A stretch of 64,000 bases of DNA from Myxococcales bacterium (lineage in GTDB: Bacteria > Myxococcota_C > UBA6777). The DNA is taken from positions 1-64,000 of the forward strand of contig JACKEL010000004.1 of assembly GCA_020632975.1 (NCBI GenBank). The letters are read 5' to 3'. Of this stretch, positions 41,001 to 49,680 are shown piece after piece. Each line of letters opens with the position of its first letter. Positions within the stretch are counted from its first letter, which is position 1. A program made the position numbers and the translations under genes. The notes beneath the pieces were generated by a model, which saw only the letters and a list, made by a program, of their open reading frames with translations, was not told the DNA's origin and made no database searches.

Positions 41001-41010
41001 CGCTCCCTAA
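38008..41010 (+). CDS. Surface lipoprotein with HYDIN-like (choice-of-anchor D) repeats and a C-terminal VWA-type domain
   Basis: A 1,000-aa lipoprotein: lipobox MGLVAC puts the acylated cysteine at residue 24, and the ATG at 38008 has GGAGG upstream. Residues about 35-680 are six or so Ig-like repeats of about 105 residues of the ASH/SPD-2/HYDIN (choice-of-anchor D) kind, each with patterns such as LxFGxVxxGxxxxxxVxLxNxGxxxLxV. The C-terminal 300 residues contain a von Willebrand A-like fold with the MIDAS motif DILFVIDDSNSMEDNQ (Asp-x-Ser-x-Ser form) and SEAALSIIYVSDETDSS. Several conserved cysteines lie in the VWA part. Such proteins are adhesins or envelope scaffolds; the partner is unknown. 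The next gene is a Ser/Thr kinase. Confidence 0.8.
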   Translation: MRQRVWMFCCFVLCAFLAMGLVACQCDNTGTGTYAELEVQPENVIFPAIPVGQTTEREVLLRNIGQVALTLSSLTLKPLERGEAFSLLDVEALGLPIAIEPRQSVRVKIRYAPQGAGAASSYLSIVHTGRNVGDTGDTRVPVRSSQVSGALFASPNPLDFGKVAPDQSKTLTLTLTNQGQADVQVRSSSWEGNAEGAFTLEKDITYPTTLKPGESAKLDVKYTPKGHQSEAALSFVHDASAQPLVVRIVGERDAPRIILEPVRLLFDDVPTGSQGKRTFVIRNAGSQPLVVSGVNLSPTTAKEFTLDGLPSFPLTLEADKTQQITVSYTAVEPKPAGGSVEVSSNDPDTPTATVALEVQPSGCILNALPTQLLFLRSEDKTVTLSNQGNKDCTLKKASFSATTSREFDFVQAPQVPAVIAPGKILEFKVRFTKADDNADEGRLVLETDDPLRPTLEIPLLSRDPSSSPCELRAIPSTLSFGFVPTGASRPGKVQVENIGYEDCTLFQANLTVNPSQVFSLQTTLDTQGEKIPPGQRFVLDLAYTPRGAAQSQGSLVLLSSDKGNPQLSVTLIGASGQACIEVLPSPLDMGSTQQGCRGLDYSLEVLNTCQDPLTISALQFDGKSNDPEFRLRQAPNLPFTLLYGQSATVKLAYVPSALGPDQRTFEVVNSAPGQSPYIVPLSALGVDTDEQTDTFQQIGTPKVDILFVIDDSNSMEDNQNNLSANLSSFFQWASRLQVDYHIAVTTTDADCGISGSKYKLGGDGMCQRGNRPPIPATGCFRGIPTVVTPQTPNGVQKFADNVKVGLQGSGAESGLTASYYALQPDRLNGCNKGFYRSEAALSIIYVSDETDSSPEAVQFYVNFFRSLKGVRGDDVRASAVVGPEPNGCTPPGGTTVKAAPRYWEIANLMKGVQAPICDQNWSNTLNQLGAVTFGLRSQFFLSRPAEPGSIVVKVDGKIISQGGNGWTFDAAANSITFDVGATPQVGSTVTVTYKARCLAP

Positions 41011-41122
41011 GCCACTTTCCTCGCTTTTCTCCCCTGCCTTTGCCTCTTGTTTTTCACCTCAAAACCCGTTATCTCCAACTCATCCTTTGAAAAATCGAAA
41101 GAATGGGAAAGGAGAAGCTTCG

Positions 41123-43021
41123 GTGGAGTCCCAACACGCGCGTTTTTGCGAGAGTTGTTCTTCTTTGCTGCCGTCAGAAGGGATCTTTTGCCCTGCGTGT
41201 GGACAACCCAATCTCGTTGGGCAACTTGCGGGCGTTTTTCGCCTGTTGGGTCGCCTTGGGGCTGGTGGGATGGGGGTCGTTTATAAAGCAGAGCACTCTC
41301 GGCTACAAACCCCTTTTGCTGTCAAGATCTTACACCACTCGCTTGCTTCCAACCCAAAGACCGCCGAACGTTTTCTTCGCGAGGCAAAGACCACCTCCAA
41401 GCTGCGTCATGAGCACATCGTTTTTCTCGCGGATTACGGGGAGATCGAAGGTGTCTCTCCTTATCTGGCGATGGAGTTTTTGGAAGGTTGTCCTTTGTCC
41501 GCGTTGCTTGAGCAACAGCCAAATCCCCCATTCTCTCGGATCTTTCCCATCCTTTTACAGCTATGTCAGACGATGTCTTATGCACACAAGGAAGGCGTGA
41601 TTCATCGAGATATCAAGCCTGACAATCTCTTTTTGTTGCAGCGAGAGGCGGGGCAGCCGGACTTTTTGAAGCTTTTGGACTTTGGGATCGCCAAGATCGT
41701 TGAAGAACAAGGAGAAGATCTCACAAAGACAGGTGCTTTGCTTGGGACGCCTCATTATATCGCACCCGAACAGATCACTGGGCGAGGTGTCGATCATCGG
41801 GCTGATATCTTTGCTACAGGCGTCTTGTTGTTCCAGATGTTTACGGGGGAGATGCCTTTTGTGGGCAAGACGGTGGTGGAGATCTTAACGCAACGTTTGC
41901 TCGCACCTGCGCCGCTTTTGGAGACTTTTCATCCTGCTTGGCGTGGTTCTTTGCTTGCCAAAGTGATCGAAGATGCGTTGCAGATCATCCCGCAAAAACG
42001 CCTTTCTTCGATGCAAGAACTCCACGAACGTCTGGTGGATGCTCAAGCGCAGACCTTGTCTCTTGAGGCGCGTCTTTTGAATCAAGAAGATGACTCCAAG
42101 TCCTCAGTCCCTGTCGGCCCTTTGGCTTCGGGTATCGTAGAAGATCAAGCTTTTTCAGCAACCGCTTCGATGACGCTGGGGCCTGCGCGTGACGTTGTGG
42201 CTCTCCCTTCTGGCAGCGACTTTTCTGCGGTAGGAGCTGCCTCTCCAAAGCGTTCACTTGGGCGCTCTGCACCCAAAGACCAATCCCCAAAAGTGCTGCA
42301 AGAAGAAATCACGCAAGAAGATGAACCTCTCAAAAGTCCGAGCCATGGGGCTTTGCGTTGGGTCGTTCTTGGCTTGGGCGTCCTCTTGTTGGCGGTGGGC
42401 TTGATTTGGGGGCTACGTGGTTTCAAAGGGGCGGCAGAGCCACCCCCCAAACCACGAGCGGACGCCACGAGCCTTGCGAAACGTTCGATCTCTGTGAGAA
42501 GGCCGCTGTTACCCTCCAAACAAGAGCCATCACAAGCACCCGCGGAAGCCCATGCTTTCTCGGATGCTGGCGCGCTGTCCGAGCCTCCATCGAAACAACA
42601 CCCGCCACTCAAGCGCAGAAAACGCCTTCGGAAAAAACGCATCGTTCAGCGCAAGAAAAAGTCGGTTGTTGCAGGCATACGGTCTCTTCCGCGTCGCGAG
42701 TCTCCACCGCCCAAGACACAAAAGCCAAAAGCCCCTTGCGATGGTCTTGCTGTAGAGGGGATGGGGGTGGGGCGTTGGGTGCATTTTCGCGTAAAGCCTC
42801 GAAAGGTGCGTGTGGTTGCTGAGGGAAGCCGCGTTGCAAAAAGGGCAGGTGGATTTTGTTTGTATCTTGCGGATGGAAAACAGGTGCCGATCCAGATCAT
42901 CCCCCACGACACAGAGTATGCGCAGTGTACGTTTGCTTCGCCCAAGGCATCGGCTTTTCCAAAGCAGATTCAGTTGAAAGATGTTGCTGACAGTGTGGGC
43001 GTTGGAGATTGTTTGCCTTGA
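41123..43021 (+). CDS. Membrane-anchored Ser/Thr protein kinase with N-terminal zinc ribbon
   Basis: A 632-aa Pkn-type kinase. A zinc ribbon (C9-x2-C12 and C23-x2-C26, FCESC and FCPACG) is followed by a complete Hanks kinase domain: LGAGGMGVVYKAEH (P-loop), FAVKIL (catalytic Lys), VIHRDIKPDNL, LLDFGIAK, GTPHYIAPEQ. A Ser/Pro/Lys-rich linker leads to a transmembrane helix (WVVLGLGVLLLAVGLIWGL) and an outer part with a long Lys/Arg/Pro stretch and a small C-terminal domain. Kinase in the cytoplasm with an outside sensor domain is the usual arrangement. I prefer the GTG at 41123, eight bases after AAAGGAG, over the TTG at 41087. It is 42 bases before the next gene and so probably in one operon. 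Confidence 0.9.
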   Translation: MESQHARFCESCSSLLPSEGIFCPACGQPNLVGQLAGVFRLLGRLGAGGMGVVYKAEHSRLQTPFAVKILHHSLASNPKTAERFLREAKTTSKLRHEHIVFLADYGEIEGVSPYLAMEFLEGCPLSALLEQQPNPPFSRIFPILLQLCQTMSYAHKEGVIHRDIKPDNLFLLQREAGQPDFLKLLDFGIAKIVEEQGEDLTKTGALLGTPHYIAPEQITGRGVDHRADIFATGVLLFQMFTGEMPFVGKTVVEILTQRLLAPAPLLETFHPAWRGSLLAKVIEDALQIIPQKRLSSMQELHERLVDAQAQTLSLEARLLNQEDDSKSSVPVGPLASGIVEDQAFSATASMTLGPARDVVALPSGSDFSAVGAASPKRSLGRSAPKDQSPKVLQEEITQEDEPLKSPSHGALRWVVLGLGVLLLAVGLIWGLRGFKGAAEPPPKPRADATSLAKRSISVRRPLLPSKQEPSQAPAEAHAFSDAGALSEPPSKQHPPLKRRKRLRKKRIVQRKKKSVVAGIRSLPRRESPPPKTQKPKAPCDGLAVEGMGVGRWVHFRVKPRKVRVVAEGSRVAKRAGGFCLYLADGKQVPIQIIPHDTEYAQCTFASPKASAFPKQIQLKDVADSVGVGDCLP

Positions 43022-43062
43022 AGCGTCGGGAAAAAAGCAACATAGGTGAAAAGGGCGATAGG

Positions 43063-44118
43063 ATGGTGATGATGCGCAACAAACGGGCTGATGTGGTTTG
43101 TTGGCTGTGTGGCCTGCTTGTTTTTGGGCTGTGGAGCATGGCTCCTGTTTGGGCAGAGGTCGTCAAGGCGAGCGATATCCTCCGATGTTCGGGGATGATC
43201 AAGTCCCAAGGTTATCTTTTTGCAGCGACGTGTTTTCGAGAGTTGGCGGAGTCTTTACCCGATGGGAAGGACCTTTCCGAAGAAGATCGTCGTCAGCGGG
43301 GTTATCTTTACAACGAAGCCAGCAAGTGTATGCGCTTTGAGGCGATGCGCGAAAAACGACCCGAAGTCGCGGCGTATCTTCGCGAACAAGCCCTGCGTTG
43401 GTTAGAGTTGATCCTCAAGAAACAATGGTTGCCGCTGGTGCGGGGAAAACGCCGAAGTCGCGTCTATACCGAGCAGATCGTCGCGTTGCGAACAAAAATT
43501 CACTATACACCCATGGCGATATCGACGGGTGTAACGGGGACACAGATCCAGATCACGGGATATCAGTTTCGCCAACAAGCGATGGGTCAGTGGAACGACA
43601 CGTTACGGCCAGGCGAGTACACGATCACTGTGCGCTACCCGAAAGAAGAGAAGCCTAGAGAAAAAAAGCTGACACTACGACCGGGGGTTTCGTTGGTGTT
43701 GACCTTCCAACAAAAGCCTCCTTTGTCCGGGCTATTGTTGTCGGGTTATATCGTGGGAGGGATCGCTGTGGCCGCGGGTGGCGTGCTTTTGGGCGTTGGC
43801 TTGGCTCGTATCTCCGCAGGAAACACATGTTTCAGCGATGCAGAGTGTGTGTTTTATCAAGGAGCGATCTTGCAACGCAGCGAGCTTCCCAAAGATGTTG
43901 GCGCCATCGACAACAAGAGCGAGTTTCAATCTTACAACAATGTCAGCATGGGGCTCACCATCGCAGGCATCGCTCTTGCCGTGGTGGGGGTGGGAGCGCT
44001 TGTGACTTCAGGGATCTTTCATGCGCGTCTTGTCAAAGAGGACTTTCGCAAAAAAGAACAGATCTTACCGAGTGGTGGGGCTTCTTCTTCGCGCACACTG
44101 TTGTGGGGAACTCCTTAG
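43063..44118 (+). CDS. Exported membrane protein with a PEGA-like domain, kinase operon
   Basis: A 351-aa protein. A signal peptide (CWLCGLLVFGLWSMAPVWA) is followed by a helical region, a beta-rich PEGA-like domain around residues 150-220 (TLRPGEYTITVRYPKEEKP and KLTLRPGVSLVLTF) and two transmembrane helices (GLLLSGYIVGGIAVAAGGVLLGVGL and GLTIAGIALAVVGVGALVTSGIF) separated by a loop with two cysteines. PEGA domains are found in surface-layer and cell-wall-facing proteins of myxobacteria and often accompany kinases. Its start overlaps nothing; the stop is 16 bases before the next lipoprotein gene. Its precise role is unknown. Confidence 0.75.
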   Translation: MVMMRNKRADVVCWLCGLLVFGLWSMAPVWAEVVKASDILRCSGMIKSQGYLFAATCFRELAESLPDGKDLSEEDRRQRGYLYNEASKCMRFEAMREKRPEVAAYLREQALRWLELILKKQWLPLVRGKRRSRVYTEQIVALRTKIHYTPMAISTGVTGTQIQITGYQFRQQAMGQWNDTLRPGEYTITVRYPKEEKPREKKLTLRPGVSLVLTFQQKPPLSGLLLSGYIVGGIAVAAGGVLLGVGLARISAGNTCFSDAECVFYQGAILQRSELPKDVGAIDNKSEFQSYNNVSMGLTIAGIALAVVGVGALVTSGIFHARLVKEDFRKKEQILPSGGASSSRTLLWGTP

Positions 44119-44134
44119 CACAGGGGGAAGGGTT

Positions 44135-45373
44135 ATGCGAAAGAGGCGATGGATGCGAAGATTTGTTCAAGGAAGTGGGGGTGCTTTTCTGTTTTTGTGG
44201 TGTTTGTTGGCGAGTGTTGGATGCGATAACTCGGGCAAAAAGGCTTGTGTCGAAGATCGTCAGTGCGATATCAACGAGTATTGCGACGCAAAAGAGCGGC
44301 GTTGTACGCCAGGTTGCTCGGATGATAGCCGTTGTCCAACGGGCCAAAGCTGTTACAACAAACAATGCAAAGAGCGTATTTGCGGGGCCAAAGCAACCGT
44401 CCCTACGGAAGAAACAGAGCCTTGCTATGATGGAGCGCCCAACGAGGTTGAGACGATTGTTGCGCAGATGGGCGGGCAGTGCAGGAAAGGCGTGCGAACC
44501 TGTATCCAAAATGGGCAGACTTGGAGTGCTTGTTATGGTCAGGTCCGTCCGCGAGAGGAGATCTGCGATGGTCTCGACAACGATTGCGATGGCAAAAGCG
44601 ATGAAGGGCGCTCAGATTGCTCGTGCACAACGGGGATGTTGCGTCGATGCTCGACAAGTCCAGCAGATGCCAAGGTCGATAAGCCCGATGAATTGGGCTT
44701 TTGTCGAAGTGGTGTACAGCGTTGTGGAGAGGATGGTCGTTGGGGGCCGTGCTTTGGGGAGATCCGCCCACATCGTAACCTTGAGCAGATGGAAAAGTGC
44801 GTCGATATCGACGCGGACTGTGATGGGTTACCTGATGCGGACTGTTTGTGCGATCCTTCGCAGGCTACGAGGTCTTGCGCGCTTTCTTTCGAGGGAAACA
44901 ACCAGATGTGCAGCTCCACGTCCAAGGATGTGCAGAACGAAGGACTTCAGCGCTGCGAACGACGATGCTTGGACCCCAAGAAAACAGACTGCCAAGACGC
45001 TGAAGCCATCCATGCTTGGGGGCCTTGCCGCACTGCGGACAACAAACCGCTTTCTTTGCCCGCCCCCGAAGAACTCGATCCTTGCGATGGGAAGGACAAT
45101 GACTGCGATGGAAAGATCGATAACCGTAGTGATAAGAAAGACTTGCCTTTAACGCGGCCTTGTTATCCTGGATTACCTGGTTGTGTGCTCAACCAAGAAA
45201 AGACACTTTATCTTTGCGAAGGACTTTGTCAGAGCGGTGTGCAGCGCTGCGTGGATGGTCGTTGGGAGACTGCTTGCGAAGGGGCCACTTTGCCGCAAAA
45301 AGAAGTCTGTGATGACAACCAAGACAACGACTGCGACGGGAAGATCGACTCTACCGACAGCGATTGCCCATAA
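44135..45373 (+). CDS. MopE-type cysteine-rich lipoprotein
   Basis: A 412-aa lipoprotein with lipobox ASVGC (Cys30) after the start of ATG at 44135, which follows AGGGGGAAGGG. The mature part begins with two short cysteine-rich EGF-like segments (CVEDRQCDINEYCDAKERRC, CSDDSRCPTGQSC) and continues with four MopE-type Asp/Cys motifs (CDGLDNDCDGKSDEG, VDIDADCDGLPD, CDGKDNDCDGKIDN and DNDCDGKIDSTD). The motif binds metal (copper in Methylococcus MopE). The last one ends at the stop codon, which lies inside a 26-base tandem repeat. Confidence 0.8.
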   Translation: MRKRRWMRRFVQGSGGAFLFLWCLLASVGCDNSGKKACVEDRQCDINEYCDAKERRCTPGCSDDSRCPTGQSCYNKQCKERICGAKATVPTEETEPCYDGAPNEVETIVAQMGGQCRKGVRTCIQNGQTWSACYGQVRPREEICDGLDNDCDGKSDEGRSDCSCTTGMLRRCSTSPADAKVDKPDELGFCRSGVQRCGEDGRWGPCFGEIRPHRNLEQMEKCVDIDADCDGLPDADCLCDPSQATRSCALSFEGNNQMCSSTSKDVQNEGLQRCERRCLDPKKTDCQDAEAIHAWGPCRTADNKPLSLPAPEELDPCDGKDNDCDGKIDNRSDKKDLPLTRPCYPGLPGCVLNQEKTLYLCEGLCQSGVQRCVDGRWETACEGATLPQKEVCDDNQDNDCDGKIDSTDSDCP

Positions 45374-45431
45374 ATCCATGCGATAGCGATTGTCCATAAA
45401 TCCATGCGATAGCGATTGTCCATAAATCCGT
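45361..45431 (+). repeat. 26-bp tandem repeat across the lipoprotein stop codon
   Basis: Two full copies (45361-45386, 45387-45412) and a partial third of CGATTGYCCATAAATCCATGCGATAG. The first copy contains the TAA stop (45371-45373) of the preceding gene; the copies differ by a single C/T. Confidence 0.9.
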
Positions 45432-45590
45432 GAGGGGGATGGGCATTTGTTTTCTTGCGAAAGTTGGCGGTCTTGAGGGGTTTCTACGACTTTGATTGAC
45501 GGATCAAGAGCGGAGAGACGACAAGCAGCCAATGTATTGTTTTCTATATTGCTTTGTCGATAGCATCGTACAAACGAGGGGTTGTTCGAG

Positions 45591-48500
45591 ATGGGCGAGT
45601 TTTTTTCTCGACGCGTGTTGATCTGTTTGGTTCTTCTTCTGGGGGCTTGGGCTTGTTCTCCCCCTGAAAACAAAGCGTGCAGCGAGGATCGGCAGTGTGC
45701 TTCGGGTGAGATCTGCTTACAATCTTTTTGCTTAAAAGGATGTCGTTTGCATACAGATTGTCCTGCTGAACAATTCTGTAAAGACTTACAATGTACGGAG
45801 AAGATTTGTAAGCCTGGGGAAAGTCGTCCTTGTTACAATGGCGACGAAAGTACCGCAGGGATCGGGGTTTGCCAAAAAGGGAAGCAGTGGTGTGATCCAC
45901 AAGGCCGTTCTTGGAGTGCGTGTGTCGAACAGCGCTTGCCACAAGAAGAAGTCTGCGACAGCCAAGACAACAACTGTGATGGACAGGTCGATGAGGGTTT
46001 GCAGTGCGATTGCAACCCTGGCGAACGAAGGAGTTGTTACACGGGACCCGTTGGGACCCAAAGCACAGGCCTTTGCAACTTGGGCGTGCAATACTGCGAA
46101 GACACCAAGCGTTGGGGGGCTTGTCATGATCAAGGTTTGCCACATCGCGAGATCTGCGATCAACTCGATAACGACTGTAACGGCGCAATCGACGATGGAA
46201 TCGATTGTGCATGTGAGCCTGGCGAAACGAGAGACTGTTATTCTGGACCCGAAGGCACCAAAGACAAAGGAGCCTGCAAAGGTGGAAAGCAGGTCTGCGG
46301 TAAGAATCGCTTGTGGGGTCCGTGTGATGGGCAGATCCTTCCAAAGCCTGAGGAGCTAGCAGGGGCTTTTGACCCCAATGCTTTGTGTAACGGCGTAGAT
46401 GATAACTGCGATGGTTCGGTCGATAATCGCGCTGGAGATCTGCAAAAAAAGCACCAGCGGACTTGTTATGCAGGAGAAGTGGGGAGCCTTGGAAAAGGTG
46501 ATTGCAAGGCTGGTTTGCAGATGTGCGATGTTGGGGCATGGGGGACCTGCGAAGGGCAAGTTATCCCGCAAAAAGAGACCTGTAATGGCAAAGATGACGA
46601 TTGCAACGGCTTGATCGACGACGGTATCGCAGCAGAACCTTGTGTCTCCTCTACGAATCAAGGTTGCAAGGTTTTGGCGGGCGGCGTGATCCAATGCACG
46701 GGGGCTTGCAGTAGCGGTGAAAAGCGCTGTGTCAACGGTGTTTGGGAAGCTTGCCAAGGCGAAACAAAGCCTTTGGCGCAAGAGCTTTGCGGCAACGGAA
46801 CGGACGATGATTGCAATGGTTTGATTGATGATCTGTGTACTTGCAAAGCAGGTGAGACCAGAGCTTGCTACACAGGCAACAAAGACACCGAAGGACGGGG
46901 ACTTTGCAAGTCTGGGATGCAAACCTGTCTTCAGGGAACTTGGGGAGACTGTCAAGGCGAGATCTTACCCAAAAGTGAGATCTGCAACAACCAAGACGAT
47001 GACTGCGATGGTGTTGTGGATAATCTTTCAGGGACATGTGTCATCCCTGGAAAGTCGGGCGTTTGTGCATCAGGCGTTCAGGTCTGCGAGAATGGTTCGC
47101 CCGTTTGCAAGGGAGGCGTCCCTTCGACAGAGGTATGCAGTGGATTGGACGATGACTGCGACGGGCAGGTCGATAACATCGCGGACTTGGGACAAGCTTG
47201 CACAAATCCTGCGGCCTTTGGGGTTTGCAAAGACGGTCGTTGGCTTTGCGAAAGCAAGCAAAAGGTATGCAAGCCGCTGATCGCATTGTCAGCAGAAGTG
47301 TGCAACGGCGTCGATGATGACTGCGATGGACAGGTCGATAACCTCGTTGGGACATGCACTGTCGCCAATACTTTTGGGGTGTGCGAAGCAGGACAGTGGG
47401 CTTGCGAGAATGGTCAAAAGATCTGTCGTTCGCAAAATGGAAGCAGCGCAGAAGCCTGCAACGGCGTCGATGATGACTGTGACGGACAGGTCGATAACAT
47501 CGCAGAGTTGGACCAAGCCTGCCAAGACAACACGCGTTTTGGGGTCTGTCGAGATGGTGTATGGAAGTGTCAGCAAGACGCAGCGAACCTTTGGAAAAAG
47601 ACTTGTACGCCTCTCAAAACCGCAACGACGGAGGTTTGCAATGGCTTGGACGATGACTGTGACGGACAGGTCGATCCAGGCTGCAAGACTTGTCAGACAA
47701 ATGCTGATTGCGTAGGGATGGGGCTCTGTTTGAACGGGTACTGTGACCCCAATGCCAAGTGTACGCTCGCAAGCGATTGTTCGAGCGATCAGCTCTGCAA
47801 GGCTGGACAGTGCGTGTATTGCACATTGAATGGCGCAGACTGTGCGACTGGACAGCTTTGTAAAGCGGACGCACAAAAAGGTTACAATGTCTGCGCCTCT
47901 GCGGGATGTTTCTCCAATGTGGACTGTGCTTTTGGTTTGATCTGCAAAAACAATCGTTGCTTGGGCTGTGATCCCGACGCCAAAGATGCTCAAGGGCAAC
48001 CCATCAATGAGTGTGGTGGGCAGTCTGCTTGTATCAGTGGCTTCTGTTATCTCCCATGTTCGGCAGATATCGACTGTGGCTCACAGCAGCTGTATCGTTG
48101 TGTTTCGATGCCCGAACGCTCGGCGGTTACGGGTTCCTTGTGCTTGTCTCGCTGCACACAAGACAGCGATTGTCCCCAAGGGTTCGGGTGTTCACAACAG
48201 GTCTGCGTGGTTTCCACAAAGCTCTCCCAAGGAGCGTACCTTTTTAGCGATGACACCATCCCTGAGAGTTGTGTGGGATATCGTTATCCTGAGTCGGGTT
48301 ACCTGCCGATCCGCAAAACAGGTTCGTATTGGATCAAGCCCGTTGGTGTAGGCTCTCCATTGAAGATCTTTTGCGACATGGACTTTGACGAGGGTGGCTT
48401 TCAATTGATTGGGCGCTACTCAACAAGCTTCAATTTGGCAGCGTTTGATCCCACAAAACACCAGCTTCAAGATGCACAACTTGGTAGCGTTGCGGCAACA

Positions 48501-49667
48501 CCGCCTGATTTGTCGGATGTCTCGAAGTTTGGGCATGTTCAGTACGATTGGTTTCCTCCTGAAAATAGAGAGGTCCGTATTGTTTGTTCTGGGAAAGATG
48601 CCAATGGAAAGGCCGTTCAGTACGAACAAACCGAGTTTTCGCTTGTAAAGGACTGGACAGCTGGAGACAAAGGTATCTTTGGTGCGGCAAGTTGGGGCTT
48701 TTTGTCGTACGGTGGCGTCGTTCGCACGCAGGATGATCTGTGTGGTAAGACTTTGTCTCAAAGCGGCGGTGATCACGCAGGGATGGCGTACTGTTCTGGA
48801 AATACAGGGGATGCCAACGCGTTTCGCGTGTCTTACCGTTTTGACCGAACAACGGGGAAAACAACGCTTGTTTGTGGTGGGGTTCCTCTCACGAGTGGCT
48901 TTGTTGAACTATGGTACCGAGCGCTTGGGCGCAATCCTTTGGCGATGGACAGCACAGGGACACGACGTTGGCAGGATGGCTCGTACGCGCAAACTTGCAA
49001 GGAATATCGTTTTTCGAGCGGAGGACAGTACACAGGAGCTACTGGTACAGGCGCATACATGATCCAGCCCTTGAGCAATAACCCGCCGATGCGGGTGTAT
49101 TGCGATATGGACTTCGTCGCAAACTCCAAACAAGGTGGGTGGACCTTTTTTGGTCGCTATCTCAACAATCGCCCACTCAGTGAGTTCGATCCTTTTGTGC
49201 ACTTTTTACAGACCTCCTCTGGACAATTCACCGCCCAAGCTACCGCCATCGACCTGAATACCACAGGGGTTTATGGCCATCTCCGCTATGATTGGTTGCC
49301 CATCCAAGGTCGAGAGATCCATTACCGTGTGAAAAAAGCTGCCAACTTGGAATGCGAAGAGGTTCGCACGCTGCCGATTACGTCTTGGAATCTCGGATAC
49401 ACGCGCTTTTCGAGTACCTTCCTAAAGCTGTTTTCCTACAAAGTTCCCTCTTACATTGGCTTGTCCAACGGGGGGTATGGCAGCGCTTGTCATGCCGTTG
49501 AAAAGTACCAACACGTGCGGATGTTCGGATTTTTGTACTGCCGCGATGCCGCCCAACCTTCTGGTATCTCTGGCGTGGATTATCGCAACGGTGACGTCGA
49601 GTTCTACTGTCGAAATGCGATCTATGATGCGCGACTTGCCCGATCGATGGAATTGTATGTGCGATAG
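45591..49667 (+). CDS. Giant MopE-type lipoprotein with ten metal-binding repeats and two fibrinogen-like domains
   Basis: A 1,358-aa lipoprotein (lipobox GAWAC, Cys22; the ATG at 45591 follows GAGGGG). The N-terminal segments are short cysteine-rich repeats like those of its neighbour. Residues about 90-700 hold ten MopE-type motifs: several end CDGQVDN or CNGLIDDG, with CNGVDDDCDGQVDN occurring twice. Residues about 700-880 are further cysteine-rich repeats. The C-terminal 470 residues contain two fibrinogen-like modules, each with a GxYxI-P... then K/RVYCDMDF motif and a FGRY/GRY strand (starting near residues 886 and 1131). This combination suits a secreted or surface adhesin that chelates calcium or copper. 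It is the last gene of the cluster. Confidence 0.8.
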   Translation: MGEFFSRRVLICLVLLLGAWACSPPENKACSEDRQCASGEICLQSFCLKGCRLHTDCPAEQFCKDLQCTEKICKPGESRPCYNGDESTAGIGVCQKGKQWCDPQGRSWSACVEQRLPQEEVCDSQDNNCDGQVDEGLQCDCNPGERRSCYTGPVGTQSTGLCNLGVQYCEDTKRWGACHDQGLPHREICDQLDNDCNGAIDDGIDCACEPGETRDCYSGPEGTKDKGACKGGKQVCGKNRLWGPCDGQILPKPEELAGAFDPNALCNGVDDNCDGSVDNRAGDLQKKHQRTCYAGEVGSLGKGDCKAGLQMCDVGAWGTCEGQVIPQKETCNGKDDDCNGLIDDGIAAEPCVSSTNQGCKVLAGGVIQCTGACSSGEKRCVNGVWEACQGETKPLAQELCGNGTDDDCNGLIDDLCTCKAGETRACYTGNKDTEGRGLCKSGMQTCLQGTWGDCQGEILPKSEICNNQDDDCDGVVDNLSGTCVIPGKSGVCASGVQVCENGSPVCKGGVPSTEVCSGLDDDCDGQVDNIADLGQACTNPAAFGVCKDGRWLCESKQKVCKPLIALSAEVCNGVDDDCDGQVDNLVGTCTVANTFGVCEAGQWACENGQKICRSQNGSSAEACNGVDDDCDGQVDNIAELDQACQDNTRFGVCRDGVWKCQQDAANLWKKTCTPLKTATTEVCNGLDDDCDGQVDPGCKTCQTNADCVGMGLCLNGYCDPNAKCTLASDCSSDQLCKAGQCVYCTLNGADCATGQLCKADAQKGYNVCASAGCFSNVDCAFGLICKNNRCLGCDPDAKDAQGQPINECGGQSACISGFCYLPCSADIDCGSQQLYRCVSMPERSAVTGSLCLSRCTQDSDCPQGFGCSQQVCVVSTKLSQGAYLFSDDTIPESCVGYRYPESGYLPIRKTGSYWIKPVGVGSPLKIFCDMDFDEGGFQLIGRYSTSFNLAAFDPTKHQLQDAQLGSVAATPPDLSDVSKFGHVQYDWFPPENREVRIVCSGKDANGKAVQYEQTEFSLVKDWTAGDKGIFGAASWGFLSYGGVVRTQDDLCGKTLSQSGGDHAGMAYCSGNTGDANAFRVSYRFDRTTGKTTLVCGGVPLTSGFVELWYRALGRNPLAMDSTGTRRWQDGSYAQTCKEYRFSSGGQYTGATGTGAYMIQPLSNNPPMRVYCDMDFVANSKQGGWTFFGRYLNNRPLSEFDPFVHFLQTSSGQFTAQATAIDLNTTGVYGHLRYDWLPIQGREIHYRVKKAANLECEEVRTLPITSWNLGYTRFSSTFLKLFSYKVPSYIGLSNGGYGSACHAVEKYQHVRMFGFLYCRDAAQPSGISGVDYRNGDVEFYCRNAIYDARLARSMELYVR

Positions 49668-49680
49668 GAATATGTGCGAT

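Noticed and set aside
45361..45431. CRISPR array
   Set aside because: Only 2.7 directly adjoining copies without spacers; this is a simple tandem repeat. The same holds for 63938-64000.
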